The notes: generated from the letters alone by a model not told the origin. A stretch of DNA of 64,000 nucleotides from Sphingomonas sp. TDK1 (GCF_001650735.1 NZ_LXVY01000034.1:310001-374000); one strand, 5' to 3'; positions 32,533 to 41,635 are shown, numbered from the stretch's first letter. Numbers and translations are program-made.

Positions 32533-34796
32533 GTTCTGCTTCCGGTTCGGGTGAGCATCGCCGGACGCGCGTCCTTCGCGTCATCCGGCGTGTCGGTAAG
32601 GGCAACGGTGGCGAGCATCGCGGTATCGAAGCACAGCGTCACGAGCGTGCCGCCGCCTGGGCGGTCAGCAAACCCGATCGTTCCGCAATGCTCCTCGACG
32701 ATCTTCTTCACGATCGCGAGACCGAGGCCCGTGCCCCGACTGCGCGTGGTCATATAGGGTTCGACGATCCGGTCGCGCTCGACCGGGAGCCCGACGCCAT
32801 TGTCGGACAGCGTCAGGATGAGCTTGTCGTCCGCCTCGGGCTGGATGGTCAGGTGGACCTCACCCTGCGGCAGGTCGGCCCCCTGCCCGGCGGCTTCGTT
32901 GCGCGCCTCGATCGCCTCTACGGCATTTTTGACGACGTTGGTGAGCGCCTGGCCGACCTGGCGGCGATCGCAGACCAGCGAAGGCGCAGGGTCGGGGGCG
33001 TCGAGCGTGAACCGCAGCGCCGGATGCGCCACCTCGTGCAGGAACATGGCCTGCCGTGCGATATCGAGCAACGACTCGCGACGGAACATCGGCTTGGGCA
33101 TGCGCGCGAAGGACGAGAACTCGTCCACCATCCGCCGCAGGTCGCCCACCTGCCGGATGATGGTCTCCGTCAGCCGCCCGAACACCCCGTCGCTCTGGTC
33201 GACCTGCTTGCCATAGCGGCGCTGAAGCCGTTCCGCCGCAAGCTGGATAGGGGTCAGCGGGTTCTTGATCTCATGGGCGATGCGGCGGGCGACGTCGGCC
33301 CAGGCAGCGCGGCGCTGATCGTTCAGCTGCTGGGTGATGTCATCGAAGGTAAGCACCTGGCCGCCTTCATCCGAGGTGACCTTCACCGCCAGCGTGCGCG
33401 CCTCGCCGCCCGCGGCCAGCTGGACGATCCCTTCCCGATCGCCGCTGATCAGCATCGCCTCCAGTTCCGGCGCCAGCGCTTCCAGCGGCTGCCCCACGGG
33501 GTCCTCCGCCTTGTGGCGCAGCAGCGCGTTGGCGGAAGCATTGATCAGCCGCACGCGGTGATCGCCGCCGATCGCGATCACGCCGGCCGACACGCCGGAC
33601 ATCACCGCCTCGATCAGTGCGCGGCGGCTGTCCAGCTGGGCATTGGCGGTGACGAGCGCGTTGGTCTGGTCCTGCAGCCGCTCGGTCATGCTGTTGAACG
33701 CGATACCGAGCGTGGCGATTTCGTCGATGGTCTCGGGTGTCGGCACGCGGGCGCTCAGGTCGCCATCCGCAACCTGGCCGGCGGCCTGGACGAGCTGATC
33801 CACCGGCCGCACCAGCCGGTCCGCCACCGCCAGCGCGATCCACGTCGCGATGCCGACGATCAGCAGCGCGACGCCGAACAGCACCGCGTTGAACTGCAAC
33901 TGAAGCGCGCGCGAACGCGCGATCAGCGCGGTATATTCATGGCCGATCCGATCCGACGCGAGATTCTGGCGGTTGAGAAAGTCGACATTGTTCGGGGTTG
34001 CGACATACAGAAACAGGTTCGCCGAGCGATCGACCGGGGTCACCACCCACACCATCTCGGCATCGTAATTGATGTAGGTGTCTTCGTTCCGCAGCACCTG
34101 CAGCACCTTGCCCGAGACACGGCGCGTGAAGGTCGGTGCGGACGGCGGCTCATAGGCGTAGAGCGCATCGACCCGCTTGCCGTCTACCACCCGGAACAAC
34201 ACCGACTGGAAGAATTGCCGGAAATAGGTCTGGCGCAGAAACCAGTCTTCGAACACCGGCGAGCGCTCGGGCACCTTGGGCGCCGTTTGGAGCATGTCGC
34301 TCACCATCTGCAGCGCCTCGCGCCGCCATCGCTGGATCACCAGCGCCTTGCCCTCATTGGCGAGCGCCTGGGTGGAGGCGAGCGCGCTGCGGGCCCGCTC
34401 AGATCCCCAGAGCTGGATGCCCGACTGGAACATGATCGAGGCGGCAATCACCGCCAGCACGATCGGCACGCTCGCCATCAGCGAGAAGACCGCCACCAGA
34501 CGCACATGCAGGCGCCCGCCGCCAGCCAGCGCCGATCGCGCGGTACGATTAAGCGCTATCCGCCGGCCGATCAGCACGATCAGCGCGACATAGGGCAGCA
34601 GATTGACGAGCAGCAGCGTCGCGGCGACGCCGGGGCTGAACAGCTGCTGGCTGGAATGCTGGCGAACGAACCAGTAGGTGACGAGCGGCGTGGCCAGCGC
34701 GAGCGCCAGCACCAAAAGTTCGACCAGCCGAAACGCCCTGCCGGGACGCGACCAATCTTGCGGGCTATCGAGACTCGTTGGAGCTACGGCGACCAT
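32529..34796 (-). CDS. ntrY: Membrane sensor histidine kinase NtrY
   Basis: 755 residues from the ATG at 34796; an upstream start adds 14 residues without family support. The N-terminal half has several membrane helices and a large periplasmic loop. A HAMP domain follows (RLVRPVDQLVQAAGQVADGDLSARVP), then a PAS-like region. The H-box is RRIAHEIKNPLTPIQLAAERLQ, and the ATPase motifs are NVVKNAVEAIEA, LSDNGVGLP and RGTGLGLAIV. NtrY is the partner of NtrX. It sits 90 bp downstream of ntrC, probably with its own promoter. Confidence 0.95.
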   Translation of the reverse strand: MVAVAPTSLDSPQDWSRPGRAFRLVELLVLALALATPLVTYWFVRQHSSQQLFSPGVAATLLLVNLLPYVALIVLIGRRIALNRTARSALAGGGRLHVRLVAVFSLMASVPIVLAVIAASIMFQSGIQLWGSERARSALASTQALANEGKALVIQRWRREALQMVSDMLQTAPKVPERSPVFEDWFLRQTYFRQFFQSVLFRVVDGKRVDALYAYEPPSAPTFTRRVSGKVLQVLRNEDTYINYDAEMVWVVTPVDRSANLFLYVATPNNVDFLNRQNLASDRIGHEYTALIARSRALQLQFNAVLFGVALLIVGIATWIALAVADRLVRPVDQLVQAAGQVADGDLSARVPTPETIDEIATLGIAFNSMTERLQDQTNALVTANAQLDSRRALIEAVMSGVSAGVIAIGGDHRVRLINASANALLRHKAEDPVGQPLEALAPELEAMLISGDREGIVQLAAGGEARTLAVKVTSDEGGQVLTFDDITQQLNDQRRAAWADVARRIAHEIKNPLTPIQLAAERLQRRYGKQVDQSDGVFGRLTETIIRQVGDLRRMVDEFSSFARMPKPMFRRESLLDIARQAMFLHEVAHPALRFTLDAPDPAPSLVCDRRQVGQALTNVVKNAVEAIEARNEAAGQGADLPQGEVHLTIQPEADDKLILTLSDNGVGLPVERDRIVEPYMTTRSRGTGLGLAIVKKIVEEHCGTIGFADRPGGGTLVTLCFDTAMLATVALTDTPDDAKDARPAMLTRTGSRT

Positions 34797-34861
34797 TGCG
34801 TCCCTGGATACACAGGGATTGTGGCCAAAAGAACACATAATATTGCCCGATTGTCACGCAG

Positions 34862-34880
34862 ATGCGTCAGTCCGACGCAT
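34862..34880 (-). terminator. Hairpin between ntrC and ntrY
   Basis: ATGCGTC and GACGCAT form a perfect 7-bp stem around AGTCC, six bases after the ntrC stop on the minus strand. Downstream on that strand is an AT-rich patch with TATTAT, a possible -10 for ntrYX. The hairpin may separate the ntrBC and ntrYX transcripts. Confidence 0.4.
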
Positions 34881-34886
34881 ATCATG

Positions 34887-36329
34887 TTACGATCCGGCGC
34901 CATCCTCGCCACGAGTAGCAATCCCCAGCGTATCCAAGCGCTTGCGCAGCGTGTTGCGATTGATGCCAAGCGCCCGCGCCGCCCGCAGCTGATTGTTATG
35001 GTGGCGCCCGAGCATCATTTCGATCAGCGGGCGCTCCACTTCGCCGATGATCCGGTCGTACAGGGTGCCGTCGTCAAGCGCACGGGGCTCCTCGATCGCG
35101 ATCCGCTCCAGCCTTGCACGAATGGCAGCCTCGATCCCCGCATCCCGCGCAATCGGCAAGATGCCGCCGCCATCGCCCAGCGCCCGGCGCAGGGCGGCTG
35201 CATCGATCCACTCGTCGCGGGACAGCGCGGCGATGCGGCGCATCAGATTCTCGAGCTCGCGAACATTACCCGGCCAGTCGAGCGTTTCAAGCAGCGCTAC
35301 GGCGTCCTTGTCGAGCTGCTTGCGCGGCAGGCCATCCTCCACGGCGCGATCGAGGAAGTGGCGGGCGAGGAGCGGAATGTCCTGGCGGCGTTCGCGCAGC
35401 GCGGGCAGGCTGATCGGCACGACGTTCAGCCGGTAGAACAGGTCTTCGCGGAACTGGCCGATCTGGACCAGCTGGGCGAGATCCTTGTTGGTCGCCGCCA
35501 CGATGCGGACGTCCGCTCGGATCGTGCGCGCACCGCCGACGGTGGTGAACTCCCCCGATTGCAGCACGCGCAGCAGCCGCGTCTGTGCATCCATCGGCAT
35601 GTCGCCGATTTCGTCGAGGAACAGCGTGCCGCCCGCCGCCTGCTCGAACTTGCCCGCCACGCGCGCCTGCGCACCGGTAAAGGCGCCGCGCTCGTGGCCA
35701 AACAGCTCGGCTTCGATCAGTTCGCGCGGGATGGCCGCCATGTTGAGCGCGACGAACGGCGCACGCCGGCGCGGCCCCAGATCGTGGATGGCCTTGGCCA
35801 CCAGCTCCTTGCCGGTTCCCGACTCCCCGCTGATCAGCACGGTCAGGTCGTTGGAAACGACGCGGGCGATAACCCGATACACCTCCTGCATCGCCGGCGA
35901 GCGACCGATCAGCGAGGGCCCGCCCCCCTGCTCCGCATCGGACTGGTCGGCCGGCCGACGACGCCCGCGCGCCATGGCGCTCCGGACGGCATGGGTCAGC
36001 GCGTCGAGGTCGAACGGCTTCGGCAGATAGTCGAACGCGCCCACTTCGGTCGCCCGCACGGCGGTCGCCAGCGTGTTCTGCGCCGAAAAAACGATCACGG
36101 GCAGGTTCGGATGCTCCGCCATCAGGCCCGAGACGATGTCGAGGCCATTGCCATCGGGCAGCACCACATCCGTCACCAGCACGTCGGGCACGCCCGTCGT
36201 CAGCGCGCGCCGCAGTTCGGCGACGCTGGCCGCCGTGGCGACGCGGTGGCCTTCGCGCTTCAGCGCGGCAGCAACCACCGTGCGGATCGCAGCGTCGTCA
36301 TCGACGACCAGAACCGAGCCCGGCGTCAT
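34887..36329 (-). CDS. ntrC: Nitrogen regulator NtrC (sigma-54 activator)
   Basis: 480 residues, overlapping the ntrB stop by ATGA. The receiver domain has Asp54 (LVTDVVLPDG). The AAA+ domain has Walker A GESGTGKE (168-175), an intact GAFTGA at 215-220 and FLDEIGDMP. The C-terminal Fis-type helix-turn-helix reads NNQLRAARALGINRNTLRKRL. It should activate sigma-54 promoters (glnA, amt and similar) under nitrogen limitation when phosphorylated by NtrB. Confidence 0.97.
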   Translation of the reverse strand: MTPGSVLVVDDDAAIRTVVAAALKREGHRVATAASVAELRRALTTGVPDVLVTDVVLPDGNGLDIVSGLMAEHPNLPVIVFSAQNTLATAVRATEVGAFDYLPKPFDLDALTHAVRSAMARGRRRPADQSDAEQGGGPSLIGRSPAMQEVYRVIARVVSNDLTVLISGESGTGKELVAKAIHDLGPRRRAPFVALNMAAIPRELIEAELFGHERGAFTGAQARVAGKFEQAAGGTLFLDEIGDMPMDAQTRLLRVLQSGEFTTVGGARTIRADVRIVAATNKDLAQLVQIGQFREDLFYRLNVVPISLPALRERRQDIPLLARHFLDRAVEDGLPRKQLDKDAVALLETLDWPGNVRELENLMRRIAALSRDEWIDAAALRRALGDGGGILPIARDAGIEAAIRARLERIAIEEPRALDDGTLYDRIIGEVERPLIEMMLGRHHNNQLRAARALGINRNTLRKRLDTLGIATRGEDGAGS

Positions 36330-37435
36330 GTCGTGGCTCGCGGCAGCAGGATGCGGAACACCGTAACCTCCGGTTCGCGTTCGCGGGCATATTGGACGAT
36401 CCCGCCCATATCCCGCACCAGTTTCTCTACCAAGGGAAGCCCCAGCCCCTTGCCCTCCGGCTTGCCCGAGACGAACGGTTCGAACAGGTGCTCGGCAATG
36501 TCGGCGGGGGCGCCGGGGCCGTTGTCCATCACGCAGATCTCGATCGGCAGCGGCCGGCGCGGCTGGCCGGGACCGGCATTGACCGACATGCCGTGGCGGA
36601 ACGCGGTCGACAGGATGATCCGCGGCTGGGCCAGCCCCTTCAGCGCTTCCGCTGCGTTCTTGAGCAGGTTGATCAGCACCTGCAGGAAAGCATCGCGATC
36701 AATCAGAACCGGTGGCAGCGACGGATCGAACCACTCCTCGATCACGATCCCGCGCGCAAACCCGGCCAGCGCCACGCGGCGTCCATGATCGAGCAGCGGG
36801 TAGATATTCGTCGGCGCGAGATCGAGCGGGCGCGTATCGGTGAAATCCTGCATGCGGTCGATCAGCGCAGCAATGCGATCGACTTCGGTGGTGATCAGCC
36901 GGGTAAGCTCGCCGTTCGTCTCGGGGTCGCCACCACTCTGGAGCAATTGCGCCGCACCGCGGATGCCGGACAGCGGGTTCTTGATCTCGTGCCCCAGCAT
37001 CGCCGCGGCACCGATCGCCGCACGGGCGCCGGCGGTGCGATCGAGCCCCTGCCCCATCTTGCGTGCCTGGGGCGCGTGGTGGAGGGTCACGATCCGCCAG
37101 CCCGGGTGATCCGGTACCTGGCCTTCGAGAAAGTCCACGCGCAATCGCGATCCGCGGACCGCCTCGATCTCGGCATCGAACGCGGCAAAGCCTCGGCCGT
37201 CCCGTCGCCCGGTATAGTCCTCGGGCGGCAGCAGCACCGCGTCATAGGGCTGGCCGACCATGCTGGTCTCGCTGTGATTGAGCAGCACCTCGCAAGCGGG
37301 GTTGGCATGGGCGATGCGCCCGTCGGGGTCCAGCACGAGCACCGCCACCGGCAGCGCGCCGAACAGTTCGGCGAAGCTCGGTCCTTCGACGGTTTGCGGG
37401 CGGAACCCCTTCAGGCCGCCGCGCGGGAGAGCCAC
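36326..37435 (-). CDS. ntrB: Nitrogen sensor histidine kinase/phosphatase NtrB
   Basis: 369 residues from a GTG at 37435, inside the last codons of dusB. No ATG is available near the expected N-terminus, and the frame further upstream is antisense-like to the family. A PAS domain (ALPVAVLVLDPDGRIAHANPA) is followed by the H-box LGHEIKNPLSGIRGAAQLL and ATPase motifs LINLLKNAAEAL, DNGPGAP and GKGLGLPLV. There are no membrane helices. The usual partner that reports nitrogen status is PII (GlnB), which is not in the window. Confidence 0.92.
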   Translation of the reverse strand: MALPRGGLKGFRPQTVEGPSFAELFGALPVAVLVLDPDGRIAHANPACEVLLNHSETSMVGQPYDAVLLPPEDYTGRRDGRGFAAFDAEIEAVRGSRLRVDFLEGQVPDHPGWRIVTLHHAPQARKMGQGLDRTAGARAAIGAAAMLGHEIKNPLSGIRGAAQLLQSGGDPETNGELTRLITTEVDRIAALIDRMQDFTDTRPLDLAPTNIYPLLDHGRRVALAGFARGIVIEEWFDPSLPPVLIDRDAFLQVLINLLKNAAEALKGLAQPRIILSTAFRHGMSVNAGPGQPRRPLPIEICVMDNGPGAPADIAEHLFEPFVSGKPEGKGLGLPLVEKLVRDMGGIVQYAREREPEVTVFRILLPRATT

Positions 37436-38409
37436 GGCTCGTAGAACTCCGCCAGCATGTCGAGAACCTGCACCGGATCGACGACCTGGTTCACCTTGTT
37501 GCGGAACTCGGCCGAGCCGTGCAGCCCCTTGGTGTACCAGCCGAGATGCTTCCGCATCATGTTGACGCCGACCTCGTTGCCGTAATGGCCGAGCGTCTCG
37601 ACATAATGCTCGGTGATGACGCGATATTGTTCTTCGATCGAAGGCTCGGGCTTGTCGCCCTTGCCCGTCAGCGCGTCCATCACCTGGCGAAGGATCCACG
37701 GCTTGCCATAGGCGCCGCGACCGATCATCACGCCGTCCGCGCCCGATTGCGCCAGCGCCTCGCGCGCATCCGCCACCGAGCAGATGTCGCCGTTGACGAT
37801 CACCGGGATCGAGACCGCCTCCTTCACCCGGCGCACGAAGCTCCAGTCGGCCGAGCCGCGATACATCTGGTTGCGGGTGCGGCCATGCACCGTCACCAGC
37901 TTGGCGCCGAGATCCTGCGCGATCTTCGCAAGGTCGGGGGCGTTGAGGCTGTCATGATCCCAGCCCATCCGCATCTTGACCGTCACCGGCGTGCTGACCG
38001 CATCGACGCAGGCGCGGATGATCGCGCCGGCATGGTCCAGGTCGCGCATCAGCGCCGAGCCGGCATCACCGTTGGTGACCTTGCGGACCGGGCAGCCCAT
38101 GTTGATGTCGATGATCGACGCGCCGCGATCCTCGTTGAGCTTGGCCGCCTCGGCCATCTCGTGCGGCGTGCAGCCGACGAGCTGCATCGAGACCGGCTCC
38201 TCGATCGGGTCCCAGGCCGCCTTCTGCACCGATTGCCGCGTCTCGCGGATAGCGGCGGCGCTGGCGATCATCTCGGTAACATTGAGGCCCGAGCCGAAGC
38301 GCCGTACCGCGCGCCGGAACGGCAGGTCGGTCACGCCGGTCATTGGCGCAAGCAGCACTGGGGCTTCGACCCGCACGGGGCCGATCTGGATAGGGGCGAG
38401 TTCGCGCAT
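37411..38409 (-). CDS. dusB: tRNA-dihydrouridine synthase B
   Basis: 332 residues. DusB is an FMN enzyme that reduces uridine in the tRNA D-loop. The motifs are APMTGVTDLPFR at the start, INMGCPVRKVTNGDAGSALMRD with the catalytic Cys, VKMRMGWD, TVHGRTRNQMYRGSADW and VIVNGDICS. FMN phosphate contacts are in GVMIGRGAYGKPW. In alphaproteobacteria this gene (nifR3) regularly heads the ntrBC operon, as here. A perfect hairpin lies 6 bases before the start codon. Confidence 0.97.
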   Translation of the reverse strand: MRELAPIQIGPVRVEAPVLLAPMTGVTDLPFRRAVRRFGSGLNVTEMIASAAAIRETRQSVQKAAWDPIEEPVSMQLVGCTPHEMAEAAKLNEDRGASIIDINMGCPVRKVTNGDAGSALMRDLDHAGAIIRACVDAVSTPVTVKMRMGWDHDSLNAPDLAKIAQDLGAKLVTVHGRTRNQMYRGSADWSFVRRVKEAVSIPVIVNGDICSVADAREALAQSGADGVMIGRGAYGKPWILRQVMDALTGKGDKPEPSIEEQYRVITEHYVETLGHYGNEVGVNMMRKHLGWYTKGLHGSAEFRNKVNQVVDPVQVLDMLAEFYEPWLSRAAA

Positions 38410-38415
38410 CAAATT

Positions 38416-38434
38416 CTGCCTGAAAATCAGGCAG
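38416..38434 (-). promoter_or_regulatory. Hairpin at the dusB-ntrBC translation start
   Basis: CTGCCTGA (38416-38423) and TCAGGCAG (38427-38434) form a perfect 8-bp stem with a 3-base loop. On the minus strand it ends 6 bases before the dusB ATG, so the purine-rich part that would serve as ribosome site (AGGCAG) is inside the stem. It could limit translation of dusB unless opened. Confidence 0.45.
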
Positions 38435-38475
38435 GCGATGTAGCGATCCGGGGCGCGAAGGGCAAGGTGCCCTAA

Positions 38476-38500
38476 ATTCCTCCCCGTGCCGGGGAGGAAT
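38476..38500. repeat. Palindromic intergenic repeat
   Basis: ATTCCTCCCCG and CGGGGAGGAAT are perfect 11-base arms around TGC, between the divergent dusB and ispDF. Elements with the core 'tcctcccc...ggggagga' occur repeatedly in sphingomonad genomes. No protein site can be named. Confidence 0.6.
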
Positions 38501-38547
38501 GGAGGTTGCCCTACCCCTGCCCGGCAAACTTCGCTAGGCGCTCCGCC

Positions 38548-39705
38548 ATGACCGCGTTCAGGACCGCCGCCATCCTCGTCGCCGCCGGCAGCGGCACCCG
38601 TGCCGGGGCCAGCGTACCCAAGCAATATGCACCGCTCGGCGGCAAGCCATTGCTCGCCTATGCCCATCAAGCGCTGAGCAGCCATCCCAAGATCGACGCG
38701 GTCCTCACCGTGATCGGCGCAGGCCAGGAGGCGCAGCTCGAAGCGGCGCTGGGTACCACGCCCTTCGTCACCGGCGGTGCAACCCGGCGCGAGTCGGTGC
38801 GGAACGGGCTGGAGGCACTGATCGCCGGCGACTTCACCCATGTCCTGATCCACGACGCCGCCCGGCCCTTTCTTCCGGCGCGGGTCATCGACGACCTGCT
38901 CGCGAGCCTCGATGTCGAAGGCGGTGCGATCCCTGCCCTCCCCGTGGCCGACACGCTGGTACGCGGCGAGGGCGCGCTGATCGGCGACACCGTGCCGCGC
39001 GCCGACCTCTACCGCGTCCAGACCCCGCAGGCCTTCGCCTTCGACGCCATTCTCGATGCGCACCGCCGCTGGCCCGCCGATCAGGAGGCGACCGACGACG
39101 CCCAGATGCTGCGTGCGATCGGCGGCCAGGTCGCGCTCGTCCCCGGAGACCCGATGCTCGAAAAGATCACCCATCCCGCCGATTTCGCCGCCGCCGAGAC
39201 GCGGCTGGCCGCCGCGATGCGCGTCCGCACCGCGACCGGCTACGACGTGCACCGCTTCGCCGAGGGCGACGCGCTGTGGCTCGGCGGCGTGCGCATTCCG
39301 CACAGCAAGGGCCTGTCCGGCCATAGCGACGCCGACGTGGCGCTTCACGCGATCACCGATGCCCTGCTCGGCACGATCGGCGCGGGCGATATCGGCATGC
39401 ACTTCCCGCCCAGCGACCCGCAATGGCGCGGTGCGGCCTCGGCCCGCTTCCTCGAACATGCGGCCTCGCTGGTCGCGGCCGAAGGCGGCATCCTGGACTT
39501 CATCGACGTGACGCTGATCTGCGAGGCGCCCAAGATCGGCCCGCACCGCGAGGCGATCCGCGCCTCGATCGCCGCGATCCTCGGTCTCGATCGGGGACAG
39601 GTGAGCGTGAAGGCGACCACCACCGAACGCCTGGGTTTCACCGGCCGCGGCGAGGGCATGGCTGCGCAGGCTGTCGCAACGGTACGCGTACCTGCAAGGA
39701 ACTGA
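38548..39705 (+). CDS. ispDF: Bifunctional IspD/IspF of the MEP pathway
   Basis: 385 residues from the ATG at 38548; an in-frame start 14 codons earlier has no support. Residues 1 to about 223 are IspD, which makes CDP-methylerythritol from MEP and CTP (LVAAGSGTRAGASVPKQY, HDAARPF). From about residue 224 follows IspF, which forms methylerythritol cyclodiphosphate (TGYDVHRFAEGD with metal-binding Asp and His, GLSGHSDADVALHAITDALLG, GDIGMHFPPSD). The fusion of these two steps is frequent in alphaproteobacteria. It feeds isoprenoid, quinone and carotenoid synthesis. Confidence 0.97.
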   Translation: MTAFRTAAILVAAGSGTRAGASVPKQYAPLGGKPLLAYAHQALSSHPKIDAVLTVIGAGQEAQLEAALGTTPFVTGGATRRESVRNGLEALIAGDFTHVLIHDAARPFLPARVIDDLLASLDVEGGAIPALPVADTLVRGEGALIGDTVPRADLYRVQTPQAFAFDAILDAHRRWPADQEATDDAQMLRAIGGQVALVPGDPMLEKITHPADFAAAETRLAAAMRVRTATGYDVHRFAEGDALWLGGVRIPHSKGLSGHSDADVALHAITDALLGTIGAGDIGMHFPPSDPQWRGAASARFLEHAASLVAAEGGILDFIDVTLICEAPKIGPHREAIRASIAAILGLDRGQVSVKATTTERLGFTGRGEGMAAQAVATVRVPARN

Positions 39706-39744
39706 CTCGTACAAGCGATCAACCGGTGGCAAGGGGGCCGCGCT

Positions 39745-40281
39745 ATGGACACGATTCTTCCCACCGAACTCGTAGAAGCCGCGCGCAAGGTCATTGACGC
39801 GAACCGTCTTGCCGGTCGCCGCGTCGCCGTTGCCGAAAGCTGCACCGGCGGCCTGGTCTCCGCCGCGCTGACCGAACTGCCGGGTTCTTCGGACGTCTTC
39901 GACGCCGGGTTCGTCACCTATTCCAACGACGCCAAGATGGACGTGCTGAAGGTGAGCCTCGACGTGCTCGAAACCTTCGGCGCGGTCTCGATCGCGGTCG
40001 CCTGGAGCATGGCGCAGGGCGTTCTGGAGCGCACCAAGGCCGATGTCGCGGTCGCGATCACCGGCATCGCCGGCCCGGGCGGGGCGACCGAGAACAAGCC
40101 GGTCGGCACCGTGGTGTTCGCCCAGGCGATCCGTGGTGCCGATCCCAAGCACGTCGTCGCCGACGCGCGCCATTTCGAGGACAACGGCCGCGGCGGGATC
40201 CGCCTTCAGGCAGCGTTGTGTGCGCTCGACCTGTTGATGCCGTCGCCCGAAGTGCCGGTCGAGGAACCCGAAGCGGCGTAA
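39745..40281 (+). CDS. CinA-type nicotinamide-nucleotide amidohydrolase
   Basis: 178 residues, the stand-alone C-terminal domain of CinA (PncC type), which deamidates NMN to nicotinate mononucleotide in NAD recycling. The signature VAVAESCTGGLVSAALTELPGSSDVF carries the catalytic Ser and conserved Cys-Thr-Gly-Gly, followed by FVTYSNDAKMDVL and AITGIAGPGGATENKPVGTV. There is no N-terminal MoCF domain. Its last 76 bp overlap the end of the convergent COQ10-like gene. Confidence 0.93.
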   Translation: MDTILPTELVEAARKVIDANRLAGRRVAVAESCTGGLVSAALTELPGSSDVFDAGFVTYSNDAKMDVLKVSLDVLETFGAVSIAVAWSMAQGVLERTKADVAVAITGIAGPGGATENKPVGTVVFAQAIRGADPKHVVADARHFEDNGRGGIRLQAALCALDLLMPSPEVPVEEPEAA

Positions 40282-40703
40282 AGCTTCGCCGCGCGCTCCT
40301 CGAACGCACCGATCATCTTGCGGAGCGCGCGGTCGAACACCTGGCCGGCCAGCATTTCGAACACCCGGTTCTTGAACGCGAAGTCGACGCAGAAATCGAC
40401 ATAACAGCCGCCCTGCCCGTCCGGCCGGAACTTCCAGTCGTTCGACAGGTGCTTGAGCGGCCCATCGACATATTCGACATGGACGGTCTCGGGCCGCGCC
40501 TTGGTCACGCGCGAGGTGAAGGTCTCGCGCAGCCCCTTGAAGCCGACGATCATGTCCGCGACCACCTGGGTCTCGCTCGACGAGCGGACGCGCATCGCGC
40601 TCACCCAGGGCAGGAACTCGGGGTAGCGCGCGACATCGGCCACCAGATCGAACATCTGTTCCGGCGTGTAGGGGAGCTGCCGGGTTTCGCTGTGCTTGGG
40701 CAT
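40206..40703 (-). CDS. COQ10/RatA-like SRPBCC (START-type) protein
   Basis: 165 residues. The START-type fold (YTPEQMFDLVADVARYPEFLPWVSAMRV, FKGLRETFTSRVT, FKNRVFEMLAGQVFDRALRKMIGAFEERA) matches COQ10, a ubiquinone-binding protein needed for efficient respiration, and its E. coli relative RatA. The ATG overlaps the lipA stop (TGATG), so it is coupled to lipA, a common alphaproteobacterial pairing. The Ser/Gly-rich C-terminal tail of about 20 residues is encoded antisense to the cinA end and may be dispensable. Confidence 0.92.
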   Translation of the reverse strand: MPKHSETRQLPYTPEQMFDLVADVARYPEFLPWVSAMRVRSSSETQVVADMIVGFKGLRETFTSRVTKARPETVHVEYVDGPLKHLSNDWKFRPDGQGGCYVDFCVDFAFKNRVFEMLAGQVFDRALRKMIGAFEERAAKLYAASGSSTGTSGDGINRSSAHNAA

Positions 40704-41635
40704 CAGGCCTTGGCGCTCGCCTTCGCCAGCTTGGCCTCGCGGGCCGCGCGCATCTCGGCGAAATCCTCGCCGGCGTGATAGCTGGAACGCGTGAGCGGCG
40801 ACGAGGCGACCTGCAGGAAGCCCTTGGCCCGCGCGATCGCGCCGTACGCCTGGAAGGCCTGCGGCGTCACGAACTCCTCGACCTTGGCGTGCTTCGGCGT
40901 CGGCTGGAGATACTGGCCCATGGTCAGGAAATCGATGTCGGCCGAGCGCATGTCGTCCATCACCTGATGCACCTCCAGGCGCTGCTCGCCGAGCCCCAGC
41001 ATGATGCCCGACTTGGTGAAGATCGACGGATCGAGCCGCTTCACCGTCTCCAGCAGCCGCAGCGACGCGTAATAGCGCGCGCCCGGACGGATCATCGGGT
41101 AGAGCCGGGGTACGGTTTCGAGGTTGTGGTTATAGACGTCGGGCCGCGCCGCGACGATCGCCTCGATCGCGGCCTCGTGCTTGTTGCGGAAATCGGGCGT
41201 CAGGATCTCGATCGTGGTCGTCGGGCTCGCCGTGCGGATCGCCTCGATCACCTTGACGAACTGGCTGGCACCGCCGTCGGGCAGGTCGTCGCGGTCCACC
41301 GAGGTGATGACGATGTGCTCGAGGCCCATCTGCACCGCCGCTTCGGCGACATGCTGCGGCTCCAGCGGATCGACCTTGCGCGGCATGCCGGTCTTGACGT
41401 TGCAGAAGCGGCAGGCGCGCGTGCAGACGTCGCCCAGGATCATCACCGTCGCATGTTTCTTGGTCCAGCACTCGCCGATATTCGGACAGGCGGCCTCCTC
41501 GCACACGGTGACGAGGTTCTTGGAGCGCATCAGGGCGCGGGTCTTGGCGAACCCTTCCGAGGTGGGGGCCTTGACGCGGATCCAGTCGGGCTTGCGGACG
41601 CGCTCGGGGCGCGGCAGCGGAGTCTGCTCGTTCAT
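40703..41635 (-). CDS. lipA: Lipoyl synthase
   Basis: 310 residues from the ATG at 41635. LipA is a radical-SAM enzyme that inserts two sulfurs into octanoyl groups on lipoyl domains. The auxiliary cluster cysteines are in CEEAACPNIGECW, and the radical-SAM cluster is CTRACRFC. The C-terminal SSPLTRSSYHA supplies the Ser ligand of the auxiliary cluster. ITSVDRDDLPDGGA, GIMLGLGE and MGQYLQPTPKHA are further signatures. LipB is not in the window. Confidence 0.97.
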   Translation of the reverse strand: MNEQTPLPRPERVRKPDWIRVKAPTSEGFAKTRALMRSKNLVTVCEEAACPNIGECWTKKHATVMILGDVCTRACRFCNVKTGMPRKVDPLEPQHVAEAAVQMGLEHIVITSVDRDDLPDGGASQFVKVIEAIRTASPTTTIEILTPDFRNKHEAAIEAIVAARPDVYNHNLETVPRLYPMIRPGARYYASLRLLETVKRLDPSIFTKSGIMLGLGEQRLEVHQVMDDMRSADIDFLTMGQYLQPTPKHAKVEEFVTPQAFQAYGAIARAKGFLQVASSPLTRSSYHAGEDFAEMRAAREAKLAKASAKA

